From NCBI GenBank assembly GCA_019009955.1, contig CM032228.1, positions 227,502,501 through 227,566,500 of the forward strand: DNA of 64,000 bases, given 5' to 3'. The notes beneath the pieces were generated by a model. It made no database searches. It was not told the origin of the DNA and saw nothing but the letters and a program-made list of their open reading frames with translations. This DNA is from Riptortus pedestris. Its lineage: Eukaryota > Arthropoda > Insecta > Hemiptera > Alydidae. The position numbers and the translations under genes are program-made. Positions 1 through 11,948 of this stretch are shown here, in pieces (positions within the stretch are counted from its first letter, which is position 1; every line of letters starts with the position of its first letter).

Positions 1-287
1 GCTGTCCCAATAGGATGAGAACTTTCACGTGAGGGGGGGTTGAGTGTTTTCCCCCAGCCCCGACAACTTCCGCCATCAAGTTTATCACGAGACGTCACGG
101 AGGGAAGGTAATTCTCCTGGAGATTGTATCAAAACCTGCGGTCAGGAATATCTCCTACCTATTACAAGGATGACGTATTTGACAGTTAAAACACCACCAT
201 AAACATCACGAGTCAACATCATAATATCAAGAGATAAATATGAGCTGTAATAGTAATAGCCTGTATGGCCCCGTTTTTTTACATAAT
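1..287. other. Unassigned sequence at the window edge
   Basis: There is no long open frame, RNA gene or recognised repeat. It is slightly more GC-rich than its surroundings and ends where the retrotransposon fragment begins. Confidence 0.4.
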
Positions 288-738
288 CTTCTACACAATT
301 ATACACTATCTTTAATGACAAGGACTGATAACCCTATATGCAAATACTGCAACAAACACCTTACTATAAAACACATACTGACAGAGCCAACGAAAAAACC
401 TTCACATACCCTACGATATGACAGAACTATTAACTGACAGCAGCCAATATATTCCACAAATACTAACATATCTAAAACACTTAAACATTTACAAAAACAT
501 ATAGTATAAAATAGAATAGGTCTAAAGCATATTTAAAAAGATTTAAAAGGGGTTACTGTTATTATATTCATTTAGACAAAGCACGGATATGAGAAACAAT
601 CAGATATTTAAGAAACATTTTCCACAATATAAAAATAAAGTACAACAAAGCTAAGTACGTGAAGGAGTAAATATATTATTCTAATTATGCCAATCTCCAT
701 CGTTGTGGGGCACAAACCAAATAAATAAAATAATCTTT
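288..738 (+). mobile_element. 3' end of a non-LTR retrotransposon (ORF2 C-terminus plus 3' UTR), 5'-truncated
   Basis: The plus-strand frame encodes the end of an ORF2-type protein. It reads LSLMTRTDNPICKYCNK, then HLTIKHILTEP, i.e. the C-x2-C...H zinc-knuckle-like tail that follows RNase H in I/Jockey/R1-type retrotransposons (family knowledge). The frame then breaks. About 200 bp of 3' UTR follows, ending near GGGCACAAACC and a short AAATAAATAAAA tail. A second copy lies in the opposite orientation at 20737-21250. There the IKHIL motif and the UTR match, but the codons for the CxxC pair are deleted. Reverse transcriptase and endonuclease domains are absent, so this is a dead 5'-truncated insertion. 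The clade cannot be fixed from so short a tail. Confidence 0.75.
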
Positions 739-789
739 TCAGGCAATCTATTAAATTAATTTTATAGCCCATCAAAATTTTTCCAAGGG

Positions 790-1190
790 TGAAGCAGCTA
801 GAAGGGTTGTACTCTTGACGCGATTTACGAAAATGTCCATCGATCCTAGGTCCCAAACACATTATTTCCAAACTCGATATTTATAATGGGGCTAGTGGGC
901 AGTTTTAGAACTTAGAGAGGAGAATTACAAAATTCGAAATATCTCAGTTATTATACCCCCTATCGAAGAATTGTATGTAATCAGTCTTATTGCTAATTTA
1001 ATATTCAATAAATATTGTTACACACGTGTTTTATGTTTCATGAATATTAACCGAGGCATTACCATTTTTTTTGCTTTCGGCCATCCGTAAATACCCACTC
1101 CTACTAATGTCATATTAACAATAAGCTGTTATAATATGAAAAGTCTTATTCTTAGCTTAAATACCAAATATTTTTTTTGTATGGAATTTT
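790..1190 (-). mobile_element. HINE-like element, decayed copy
   Basis: Reverse-orientation 3' block and core are recognisable: TTGTACTCTTGACGCGATTT, then AATGTCCATCGATCCTAGG, then ATATCTCAGTTATTATA, then TATTAACCGAGG. The terminal hairpin is largely lost and the TA tract is missing. The distal part belongs to the subfamily with AGCTTAAATACCAAATATT. A SINE sits immediately beyond it. Confidence 0.65.
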
Positions 1191-1203
1191 ATTAATTGCG
1201 ATA

Positions 1204-1428
1204 GGGCTCAGGTTAGCCATGTGAGTTAAAGCGTTGACCTTAATCTCACAAGGTAAACCTAGAGTGGCGAGTTCGATTCTCGCCTGGGCAAAGGAAATTA
1301 TTTAGAGACGAAATTCATTAAATAACATCCTAAGTTCCTCCCTGGCTAGAATAGGGCGGTAACCTGTAGATAACCCGTCCCATTTAGCCTTAGTTGCAAA
1401 AAAGTGGACGTTAATAAATAATAATAAT
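1204..1428 (+). mobile_element. tRNA-derived SINE, full-length, with target duplication
   Basis: The head starts GGGCTCAGGTTAGCC and carries a pol III box B-like GTTCGATTC at 1271-1279, framed by GCGA and TCGCC as a T-arm. A weak box A lies near 1213. The body contains GGTAACCTGTAGATAACCCG and the tail is (TAA)n. Imperfect 13-bp duplications flank it (1191-1203 and 1429-1441, ATTAATTGNGATA), as expected for LINE-mediated insertion. It is the best reference copy of a family with at least eight other members in the window. The tRNA-like part would not fold as a functional tRNA. Confidence 0.85.
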
Positions 1429-1441
1429 ATTAATTGAGATA

Positions 1442-2729
1442 AATTCATACACACTTTTGATAACGTCCTCAATTAAAGTTTCACTTTTTGGGCTCTGTTT
1501 ATTTTATGTATATCAGATACATAATTTATATATATTTATTCGTTTCATTCAATTCCTCCCAGGGAAGCTAGGAGGTAGAGGAACGAATTAATATGGATGT
1601 ACACAGTAGGGCTGTTTTCCTTCTAAAAAACACCGACTCACCAATAATATCATAAATATCAGCGTTTTTAGCCAAATCTATCGGTGGACGCCATCATTAC
1701 TACCTGATCGTCGAGTGCATTCAGTGAGTGCAACGGCACCATCCTCAAGACTGTCGATAGTTTTACTGAACAGTTTCTTCCAAAGTCCTGTATTAACTTT
1801 TGTACTGAGTGGTCCGATATTCAGGTAAGTTGGTTACACTCAACCTGGGGAAGTTTTTTTTTCCTCGCGGCAAAGTTGTTAACAGGTTTCATAGATACGC
1901 CTGTAGTCTTGAGTAGCCATTTCTACAGAAAGAAGGAATCCACACAGCTTTCAAAATAACAATACGCTCTGACTATCCCTTGCAAAAAACATTGAAAATA
2001 AGAACATACATATTATGGATTTCCATGTAAAAACGCATACATAGTACGTACAAATAGGAAGAAGACTCAAGACAAGACATATGAACATATACGTTACCTC
2101 AAACTGGACAAACAAGATTGCAATTTCCCTGATCACCTAAACAATAACCGCTAGGAAACACTGAACATGAAACGCAGGCGGACATATTATGATATATCAG
2201 CTTTTTATTTAGGGTTTAAAAATTTACGATTAATTATTTATTTATCAGTTTCAAACTTAAATGAGTTCGAATCAATATATGTATTCATCAATTATTGAAA
2301 ATTATGCAATTGGTACTAGAAGGATAATAATTAATAACTGTTTTCCTCTATAAAAGCAGAGAACTCAGACGGAACATGTTCAATATTTAGCAAGGAAACT
2401 TTATAAGACTTGAACCAACTTCATCCTTTGAGCAACTCTCAACTTAGTCCATGCTTTATTTAACTTATTAATTATCTGTTCTTCAGAAGTCTTTTATCAG
2501 CGCTATTCTGTATATTAAACAATTAAAATGTGATTATTCAATTTATAAATGAAATTGGAAAATTCTATTCAGCATACTCCAGCTTAGAAATTCTTTTGTG
2601 AGGACCTATTTTTGGCTTGTATCGCCACTTTTACACGCCACCTCAGTAATAGCAATAAGACTATTGTTGATATCATTTTAGAAAAGCATTAACTCACCAT
2701 TTCGAAAATAGTATACGAAATTTAGAAAA
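1442..2729. other. Intergenic stretch; one short segment open on both strands
   Basis: Mostly featureless AT-rich DNA. Between 1612 and 1830 a frame is open on each strand. The plus frame ends at a strong splice-donor-like CAG/GTAAGT (1822-1830). The minus frame runs for about 50 codons, reads plausibly as protein (e.g. LWKKLFSKTIDSLEDG), and ends in a stop at about 1680. Neither product is recognised. It could be an exon or an old transposon remnant. Confidence 0.3.
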
Positions 2730-3196
2730 GTCCGTCACGCAGGGGCTGCGTAAACTAAGCAGATTTCCCACGTGAAGTTATACAATAGAGAAATCTGCCT
2801 AATAATTAATCTCTAAACCTATTCACGAGGGACGATTAGTGACGAAAACGGCCGCCCTAGCTCTCGGCGGAATGTCCCGAACATAGCCGTCTCTTGCCGA
2901 CCACATACACAATACAAATGCAAATATCTCGGTTAATATTGAAGATAGAGAATAAATGTATAGAACAATATTTATAGTAAATTTAATTTGCAATAAGATT
3001 GGTTCTATACAATATATTTATCCGACGTATGGTAACGGAGATATTTCGAATTTTCAAAAAACCTCCCCTCTAAACCCCCCTCCCACTGGTCCGATTTCAG
3101 CCGTTAACGAACTTGATCTTTCTTTTTACATAAAACGACTAAATATCGAGTTTGGTAACGATTAAATAATAATTACGACCGCTAGAGCGGTAACAG

Positions 3197-3240
<44 letters not shown>

Positions 3241-3366
3241 TTTTGAACGGACCTCATTTTCGTCATCTCCTGGGTAGGATCGATGGACATTTGAAGAAAA
3301 ATTTCGAAAATCGCGTCATGAGTACAACCTCAATAGCTGATTTCTCTGAAGGGAAATCTGCTAAAA
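2730..3366 (+). mobile_element. HINE-like element, near full-length reference copy (subfamily I)
   Basis: It begins GTCCGTCACGCAGGGGCTGC after AAAA and ends GGGAAATCTGCTAAAA. The 5' end has a small stem ACGCAG/CTGCGT. A second stem pairs GCAGATTTC with GAAATCTGC about 25 bp downstream. The core has GCAAATATCTCGGTTAATAT, GTCCGATTTCAGCCGTTAAC and the hairpin ACCGCTAGAGCGGT just before (TA)n. The 3' block has CATTTTCGTCATCTCCTGGG and GTCATGAGTACAACCTCAAT, with a one-base-damaged terminal hairpin (TTTCTCTGAAGGGAAA). It encodes no transposase. Organisation matches HINE/DINE-like non-autonomous Helentrons: subterminal inverted repeats, an internal microsatellite, a 3' hairpin and insertion in a T/A run. 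Confidence 0.85.
3200..3236. repeat. (TA)n microsatellite inside HINE-like element
   Basis: Pure TA dinucleotide run lying between ACAGACAA and ACAGTTTTGAACGG, the fixed microsatellite position of the family. Confidence 0.95.
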
Positions 3367-3441
3367 CGACTTTCTGTCGCATGTAAGTATATCCTAAAAT
3401 TTGAATGACTAATAAAAACTACGATAGCGATGAGAGGGGGG

Positions 3442-4646
<1,205 letters not shown>

Positions 4647-4761
4647 CCTCATTTTCGTCATCTAATAGGTAGGATCGATGGACATTTGAAGTAAAATTTC
4701 GAAAATTCCGTCATGAGTACAACCTCAATAGCTGATTTCCCTTAAGGTAAATCTGCTAAAA
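4647..4761 (+). mobile_element. HINE-like element, 3' fragment
   Basis: Only the 3' block survives, from CATTTTCGTCATC to the hairpin TTTCCCTTAAGGTAAATC and TGCTAAAA. Everything 5' of the TA position is missing. Confidence 0.8.
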
Positions 4762-5591
4762 CTATCATGGTTAAGGTTTCTGAAACCAAATATTATTTAT
4801 TAGTCAATGATAAGCACTTTATTAATTAATTATTTAGTGGGGCAGCTCACTGATGGTCAGTTGCTGACTACACAATCAAATGCCAATAAATTAAAAAAAA
4901 AGTAACAGTCAATGAAATAAAAATTCAGTTAAAATAAATGTTAATACGTTTGCGACATGAATTAAACCAAAAATAAGAATATAAAATAAAAATATTAAAA
5001 AATGGTAAGTGAAATAAAAAAAGAATATCTACAAATAAATATATAAAAAGAATAAATTAAAAAAAAAGTATATAAAAATTAAATATAAAGAGAAAGATAA
5101 TAATTTAAAACTATACATAAAAGCGATGGTCAGTTATTCCTAACGAATCCCGAACAATGGATTCAGTTAGGGGCAGTCATTCTTCGCCGTCAATCATAAT
5201 CACTTTTGTTCTTAAGAACACAAAAAAGGTTTAGAATTATTAATGAGTATGTATCTTTTATTATTCAACTCATGACTGCCTTTGAACAAAAGCCTATCTT
5301 ATAAATCTACAAAACATATGTTTTACACCTAACCTATAAAGAGAGATATAAATATTCCAAAGAGCTATAAACACAACAATCCTTCATTACACTCCCTAAC
5401 AATTTTCATATTTAATTCACTATTTATTTGTGTTGAACGAACTTGGCGACTAACAAAATTTAATCATTATTCTTTGTTTTTCACTGATGTTCCTTTAAAC
5501 GAACTAATTACCCGTTAATCGTAAATATACTCATGGAAACATGACGGTAAGAAGGCTAAATCAAGGTGAGGCGATAGTCGAAGAATAAAAA
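4762..5591. other. Intergenic DNA with a strongly A-rich strand
   Basis: From about 4880 to 5125 the plus strand is A-dominated with very little T-rich counterpart and no open frame. The motif GATGGTCAGTTG/GATGGTCAGTTA occurs on either side (4851 and 5127), which may mark a small decayed repeat. Confidence 0.35.
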
Positions 5592-6102
5592 GTCCGTAAC
5601 GCTTAGACTAAGCAGATTTCCCTAGTGAAGTTTTACAATTGAGATATATGTTTACTGGTAACCCTTACCACCGTGAATAAATCCAATGAAAAATGTTTCA
5701 TTATCATTCATAATTTTTAATAAGCTCCCAACACTTACATAACCGACAATAGCCGAATATGAAAAGTGAAAATATCTCGGTTAATATTCAAGATAGAGAA
5801 TAAATGTATATAACAATATTTATAATATATTTAATTTGCAACACGATTGTTTTAGTACAAATTTTCCATCCAACTTATAGTAACAGAGATATTTTGAATT
5901 TTCGAAAATCCCCCCACCAACTGGTCTTATTTCAGCCATTAACGAACTTGACCTTCATTTTTGCACAAAACGATTAAATATCGAGTTTGGTAACGATCAA
6001 ACAATAATTACGACCGCTAGAGTCATTTGAAGAAATTTTTCAAAAATAGCATCATGAGTACGACCTCACTACCTGATTTCCCTTAAGGGAAATCTACTAA
6101 AA
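5592..6102 (+). mobile_element. HINE-like element with internal deletion (no TA tract)
   Basis: Both ends are present (GTCCGTAACGC... and the intact hairpin GATTTCCCTTAAGGGAAATC, then TACTAAAA). The core reaches GACCGCTAGAG and then jumps directly to TCATTTGAAGAAAT, deleting the half-hairpin, the TA tract and the first part of the 3' block. The 5' region follows subfamily II (GTTTACTGGTAACC). Confidence 0.82.
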
Positions 6103-6412
6103 GAAAGCCGTCTTCCAAGAGATATAGAAGAATTAATGTCATGGTAGCTTAAAATAGTTTTCGGTTTGGCAAAACTGGGGAGGTTCAGAGAAGACCGAAA
6201 ACATGTGCAACTAATTATTCAATTAATAAAAATATGTAACAATTGTAGTATAATCACAAATCCAGCAACATAATTTATATAGCTATTTTTGATCCGAATA
6301 ACAATAGCTAAGGTAATTGGGATTTTAGGGATGTTAGGTACGATTTCGGAAATTAACAAAATCGATCTTAAATTTTTCATGATATATCATGTTTGGTGGT
6401 AACGATAAAGAG

Positions 6413-6503
6413 GGTCGATGAATATTTGACTTTTTTTTCCGCAAATGACGCCATGAGTATACCCTAAATTGTTGACTCCACTTAATTGGAATACGCTAAA
6501 AAA
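6413..6503 (+). mobile_element. HINE-like element, decayed 3' fragment
   Basis: Recognisable as GGGTCGATGAATATTTGA, GACGCCATGAGTATACCCT and GACTCCACTTAATTGGAATA, then CGCTAAAA. The terminal hairpin is damaged. Confidence 0.55.
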
Positions 6504-6744
6504 TATCTACGAAACTGTCATGGTGAAGGTGGAGGAGCCTGACGTTATCAATATCTTTTAATTAAATACAAATCAGTCTCATCTAGCCTAAGAGCTAAAA
6601 GACTTTCAAAAGGAAATCACGGCTCTCTTACTCCAATATTTAGAAGTAATTTACAGAAGGTACAATTTTAGATTCTAATTAGCGATTTTCGATATATTAT
6701 GAGGGAAAATACATGCGCATCTGGGATTAAATGAAGTAAAAAAA

Positions 6745-7110
6745 GTCCGTCACGCAGGGGCTGCGTAAACTAAGCAGATTTCCCAAGTGAAGTTTTACAA
6801 TAGAGAAATCTGCATACTGGTAACACAACACCACCCTGATTAAATACAAACGCTTATGAGAAATCTTTCAGTTAATTAAAATAAATTCTCAACTGAAACG
6901 GCTTCTGAATTGTAAGAATAATTTATATTTTAATAACTTAAATTTTAGTAGTCCAAGAAGGTGGGGGGGGGGCGAATGAACAGAACGTATTTGCATAAAT
7001 CTCACAAAGTAAGGAAGGTAAGGTAAGGTTAGAAGAAGCTTCCACCTGAGCCGATCAGTTACGAAAACGGCCGACCTAATTCGAACTATACCCGACCACA
7101 GACTTCAAAA
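6745..7110 (+). mobile_element. HINE-like element, 5' part (subfamily II)
   Basis: Intact 5' end GTCCGTCACGCAGGGGCTGC with both stems. The subfamily II block follows: CATACTGGTAACACAACACC, GCTTCTGAATTGTAAG, a G-run (6962-6970), CGTATTTGCATAAATCTCAC and AGGAAGGTAAGGTAAGG. The core and 3' half are absent. The same block occurs at 10233 (plus) and at 52217-53055 (minus). Confidence 0.8.
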
Positions 7111-8276
7111 AGGTTAGGAACGTAATAGACACCCTATGTATACAATGTTATGGGCCGGATCAAAAAGCTTTACAAGACCAATTTTTAGGCCTATTAAATA
7201 TCATTGTACCACTATAGGAGAAATGTGCAATTTCGGATTTTCTTACTTCTTCAAAACTGATATTGGAGATTTTAAAACGAAGGTAGAGATTTCAAACAAA
7301 ATTCAGTGTCAGCAAATTTATTGTACGGACAAAACATTAAAACGGTTCGAAACGATGGAAAATCGGGTCGAACTAAAAATGAGGTGTTTCTAGTGGCTGC
7401 AGAGAGAGAAAGAGAAAACTGGGAGAATATACTGCTGTTAATAAATTTAATGTTTTATAGATCATGCTTAGATTTATTTATAATTATTTCTATATCAAAT
7501 CTAGTTCTGCTTTAACTAAAACAACGAAAGATGTACAAAGGATTATTTTTCTAAAATTATGAAAGCCAAGCCTCTTAGTGGACAAGAAGTAAATTATTCA
7601 TAACTAGGGTATGTCCTATTTTTTCCACAAGATTATCTTCAATTTAAGGAAGAATATTTGTGTTGGGAAATGTGCTGACAAATCTCAATACATTTGCAGC
7701 TTCAAGCAAGAACTAAAATCTGCAAAGCATGAATGGGGATCGAACTTCAACACATCCTGAAATCCCAGGTTTCCGCCGTTGGAGCAAATGAGGACATCCT
7801 CACAAAAAACAACCACCGTAACTTAGTAATCTTAGAGGACTTCAGCTGCTCTTCTTGTGAATACGAACAGACATTTCGGTTTTGAAGTCCTGATGGGAAA
7901 AAACGAATTTCAAGCTGGCCATTTACCTCATAACTTTGAAATAATGTTGCACACGTTGCGTGGGACAATTATTTTCAGAGAAATTACAAAGTGAAAGATT
8001 GGACATTAAAAGAGTTTCTTATGTCTTAGTAATATCCGCACGCAAGTCAAGAGTTTCAGAGAATAGTAAAATAAACATTTCAAAATTATTTCAACTAACG
8101 CATCGAAGTACTGCCTAAATATTGTATTCCTCGTATTATCACTGAGCAACTACCTGTTTCAGCTACCTCTAGAACCTTCATCTTCAGAGAGAATGGAAAG
8201 TGACCTGTAACTGAGAAATGCTACTGTTGTTGCTAATAATCTAAGAACAGAAAGACAATATCAAGGAAGATGGGGG
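7111..8276. other. Intergenic DNA, no recognised gene
   Basis: Several frames of 70-85 codons occur (7136-7393 plus, 7306-7515 plus, 7747-7968 minus). None has a recognisable domain, signal peptide or splice context, and they overlap one another. I treat them as chance frames, with the 7747-7968 minus frame the least implausible. Confidence 0.35.
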
Positions 8277-9085
<809 letters not shown>

Positions 9086-9326
9086 ATAATTCAAAGTAGT
9101 AGGTAATAGTTGGGTTTCGGCTAATAAAATTTTCTAAATTCTTCTTTTAGAGGATTTTTTATTTGCTGACAGTTTCGGGCAACCGGTGGTTCCCTTCTTC
9201 AGAACTTCTCTGAAGAAGGGAACCAACGGTTGCCCGAAACTGTCAGCAAATAAAAAATTCCCTAAAAGAAGAATTTAGAAAACTTTATTAGCCGAAACCC
9301 AACTATTACCTACTACTTTGAATTAT
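9086..9326. mobile_element. Long palindrome (117-bp arms, 7-bp spacer) with hammerhead-like cores
   Basis: Arms 9086-9202 and 9210-9326 are inverted copies with only about four mismatches that I can count. The 7-bp spacer is AACTTCT. Each arm, read outward from the centre, starts CTGAAGA, then a GGG/CCC plus AACC/GGTT stem closed by AAC, then GAAAC (right arm 9210-9240). It continues as TGTCAGCAAATAAAA and ends CTACTTTGAATTAT. CTGANGA...GAAAC is the conserved hammerhead ribozyme core, and Penelope-like elements carry such ribozymes in their terminal repeats (family knowledge). Head-to-head Penelope-type terminal repeats or a foldback MITE are the two readings. No ribozyme activity is shown by sequence alone. 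Confidence 0.6.
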
Positions 9327-10231
9327 AGATACAATTACTTTCCACGTGTCCTCATCAATACAAATTTCTTGACTTAGAGAATATAATTTTTATTTAATCA
9401 GTACCTTAAGTTAAGTTTTAAAACAAAAAATCATATTCAGTAATAGATAAAATCATGCCAGGGGAGGGGGGTTAGAGAAAGTGATCGAAAATTCGGTTTC
9501 ATTAAACTTGTACTAATCCCATTTTCACTTTGAGGAACTAAACATTTGAAGTGCAGCTCGTAATTTGTATTCCGGTTTAAATAGAGAGAAATAGAGAATA
9601 GATGGTGAGATGAAATCGCCCACGTAACAGTCTACCCTGTGGAAACCCTACTTAGTTTGCACAGCCCCTAGAGCGACGGACTTTTTCTTTCTTTTGAGCC
9701 TAAGCTGAGGAGAAAATAAGGAGGGGACTCAGCGAATTATAATGGGATGAGTCTCCGAAAGACTTGACAGACTTCTTTGTGAGAGAATTCGGGACGTGAG
9801 TAGAAAGAGCGAATAAGACAGTAAGTCGAGTGGAATGCTTTCCGTAAGTGGCAGGGAAGAAGGCCGACGAAGGGAAGAGAAATGCTCACGTATAATGAGA
9901 TCTTGCCCTTAGACGTCAGGAAAATCGTAATTCGGTAAATCTTGAAGGAAAAAGTACGGTTATAATTTTCCGGCTACTTGCTTTAGCGATTTCTGTATTG
10001 GAGATGTGCAAATTTTGGATTTCTCTCGGCTGAAATTCTTCAGGATGGTGGAGAAATATACGTCATAACCAAGTCTTCTTCCTAACGGCTTAAGAAGTAC
10101 GAAAGTATAAGTAGTTAAAGAATTTATAATCCGCTTTCTTCAGAACTCAACACAAACAGAAGAATTTATTTATTCATTACATTTTAAGAGCTTCGAAACT
10201 TTGGCTATGTTGCTCATTTCAATTTTAAAAA
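9327..10231. other. Intergenic DNA with a HINE end and a possible LINE tail
   Basis: At 9646-9684 a minus-strand HINE 5' end is visible (CTTAGTTTGCACAGCCCC, then GCGACGGACTTTTT). At about 10155-10230 a segment with GAGCTTCGAAACTTTGGC and ATGTTGCTC preceded by TTTATTTATT resembles one at 58768-58815. It looks like the reverse-oriented tail of another retroelement. Nothing else is recognised. Confidence 0.4.
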
Positions 10232-10232
10232 A

Positions 10233-10900
10233 TCCGTCACGCAGGGGCTGCGTAAATTAAGCAGATTTCCCCTGTGAAGTTTTATAATAGAGAAATCTGC
10301 ATACTGGTAACACAATACCACCGTGATTAGATAATGAGAAATCTTTCAGTTAATTAAAATAAATACCCAACTGAAACGGCTTCTGAATTGTAAGAATAAT
10401 TTATATTTTAATAACTCAAATTTTAGTAGTCCAAGAACTAAAGAAGGGGGGGGGGCGGATGAACAAAACGTATTTGCATAAATCTCACAAATTAAGGAAG
10501 GTAAGGTAAGGTTAAAAACGCCAGGTTAGAAGAAGCTTCCGCCTGAGCCGAGAAATGACGAAGAATGGCCGACATAATTCCGAACTATACACCCCACCAC
10601 AGACCTTCATAAAAAATGCAACAAATATCTCGTTAATATTCAAGATACAGAATAAATGTATATAACAATATTGATAGTAAATTTAATTTGCAATTAGATT
10701 GGTTCTGTACACTTTTTCGATCCGATACAGAATTACGGAGATATTTTGAATTTTCGAAAATCCCCCTCTTTAAACCCCCCCTCCCTCTGGTCCGTTTTCC
10801 GTCATTAACGAACTTGTTCTGTCTTTTTACATAGAAAGGTTAAAGATCGAGTTTCGTAACGATCAAACAAAAAATGCGACCGCTAGAGCGTTAAACAGAC

Positions 10901-10962
<62 letters not shown>

Positions 10963-11107
10963 TAGATAGATATATATATATATATATATATATAATTTTA
11001 AACGGACCTCATTTTCGTCATCTCCTGGGTAGGATCGATGGACATTTGAAGAAAATTTTCGAAAATCGCGTCATGAGTACGACCTCAATAGCTGATTTCC
11101 CTTAAGG
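10233..11107 (+). mobile_element. HINE-like element, long subfamily II copy, 3' hairpin truncated
   Basis: The 5' end is TCCGTCACGCAGGGGCTGCG. Then come the subfamily II block with G-run, AGGAAGGTAAGGTAAGG, the core (CTCGTTAATATTCAAGATAC) and GACCGCTAGAGCGTT. A TA tract with a GATA interruption (10903-10993) and the 3' block up to GCTGATTTCCCTTAAGG complete it. Sequence then switches to unrelated DNA in the loop of the terminal hairpin, so the final GGGAAATCTGCTAAAA is lost. It shows that subfamilies I and II share the same core and 3' block but differ 5'. Confidence 0.85.
10903..10993. repeat. (TA)n microsatellite with GATA interruption
   Basis: TA run broken by AAATATA and by GATAGATAGA; it occupies the standard tract position of the surrounding HINE-like element. 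Confidence 0.95.
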
Positions 11108-11330
11108 AATGTCACACAGGTGATGACCTCCCAATCTATTTTCCATTTTTCCGTTAGGCATAAATCCATGTTTACAGAAATTAAAATCTAAGCCAGGTAT
11201 GAGACGTTCAATTACTCGAAGTAAAACTTCGACGAGCAGAAGTGAGGGCTTGCTGAAAGCTGAAAACAAGAAAATACAAATAACACCCTAAGTATTTCAG
11301 GTACAATAAAGCGAATAAACAACAATTGTA

Positions 11331-11948
11331 GAACACTCAATTTTTAGCAAGATTGCTTCTAAAACATATTTTGCCCTGTCTCATAATAAGTAGATATTTC
11401 GAATTTCTGAAAACCCCCCTCTGAACACTATTTCTGATAAAATCCATTATTGACTATAATCTTCAGAGATTTATCAAACTATTAAATATTGAGTATAGTA
11501 TTGATATTTTCGATTTTAGAAAATAAAACCCTAATTAATTGATCAAGTAAACATGTTTTGGAAACAATATTCGGCAATTCAGCTTAGAATAAGATTTCCA
11601 AGTAAAATTAGCTTGTTGATAACGTGAGAGAGTAGAATTGAATGTTTATTTAAAGCTAAAAAAAATTAAGTAGGAATAGCTTGCTTTATATATCAACATT
11701 TATAGAAAATTAAATTTTCTAATTGTTCGGTCCGACTCATATTGTAGTAACGAATATATTTTGAATTTTCGAATATTATCCCCCCAAACCCTCATCCATT
11801 CCACGGTCCAATTTCTGCCGTTACGAACTAATTTTGAACGGACCTTTTGACTTTTTATTTTAGACATCCCTAGGAGGCGAAGGAGGCTTGAAGAAATTTC
11901 TCGAAAATCGCTTCATTTGTACTACTTCAGTAGCTGATTTCAATTAAA
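11331..11948 (+). mobile_element. HINE-like elements, two decayed partial copies
   Basis: The first (about 11331-11500) keeps TAGCAAGATTG, GATATTTCGAATTTCTGAAA and CTATTAAATATTGAGTATAG. The second (about 11690-11948) keeps TTTATAGAAAATTAAATTTT, GAATATATTTTGAATTTTCG and GTCCAATTTCTGCCGTTACG. It then reads straight from GAACTA into TTTTGAACGGACC, and ends GTAGCTGATTTCAATTAAA. Both lack 5' ends and clean hairpins. Confidence 0.55.

Noticed and set aside
1204..1285. tRNA gene
   Set aside because: Box B is good, but acceptor and anticodon arms do not fold, and the same head is attached to a SINE body in many copies.
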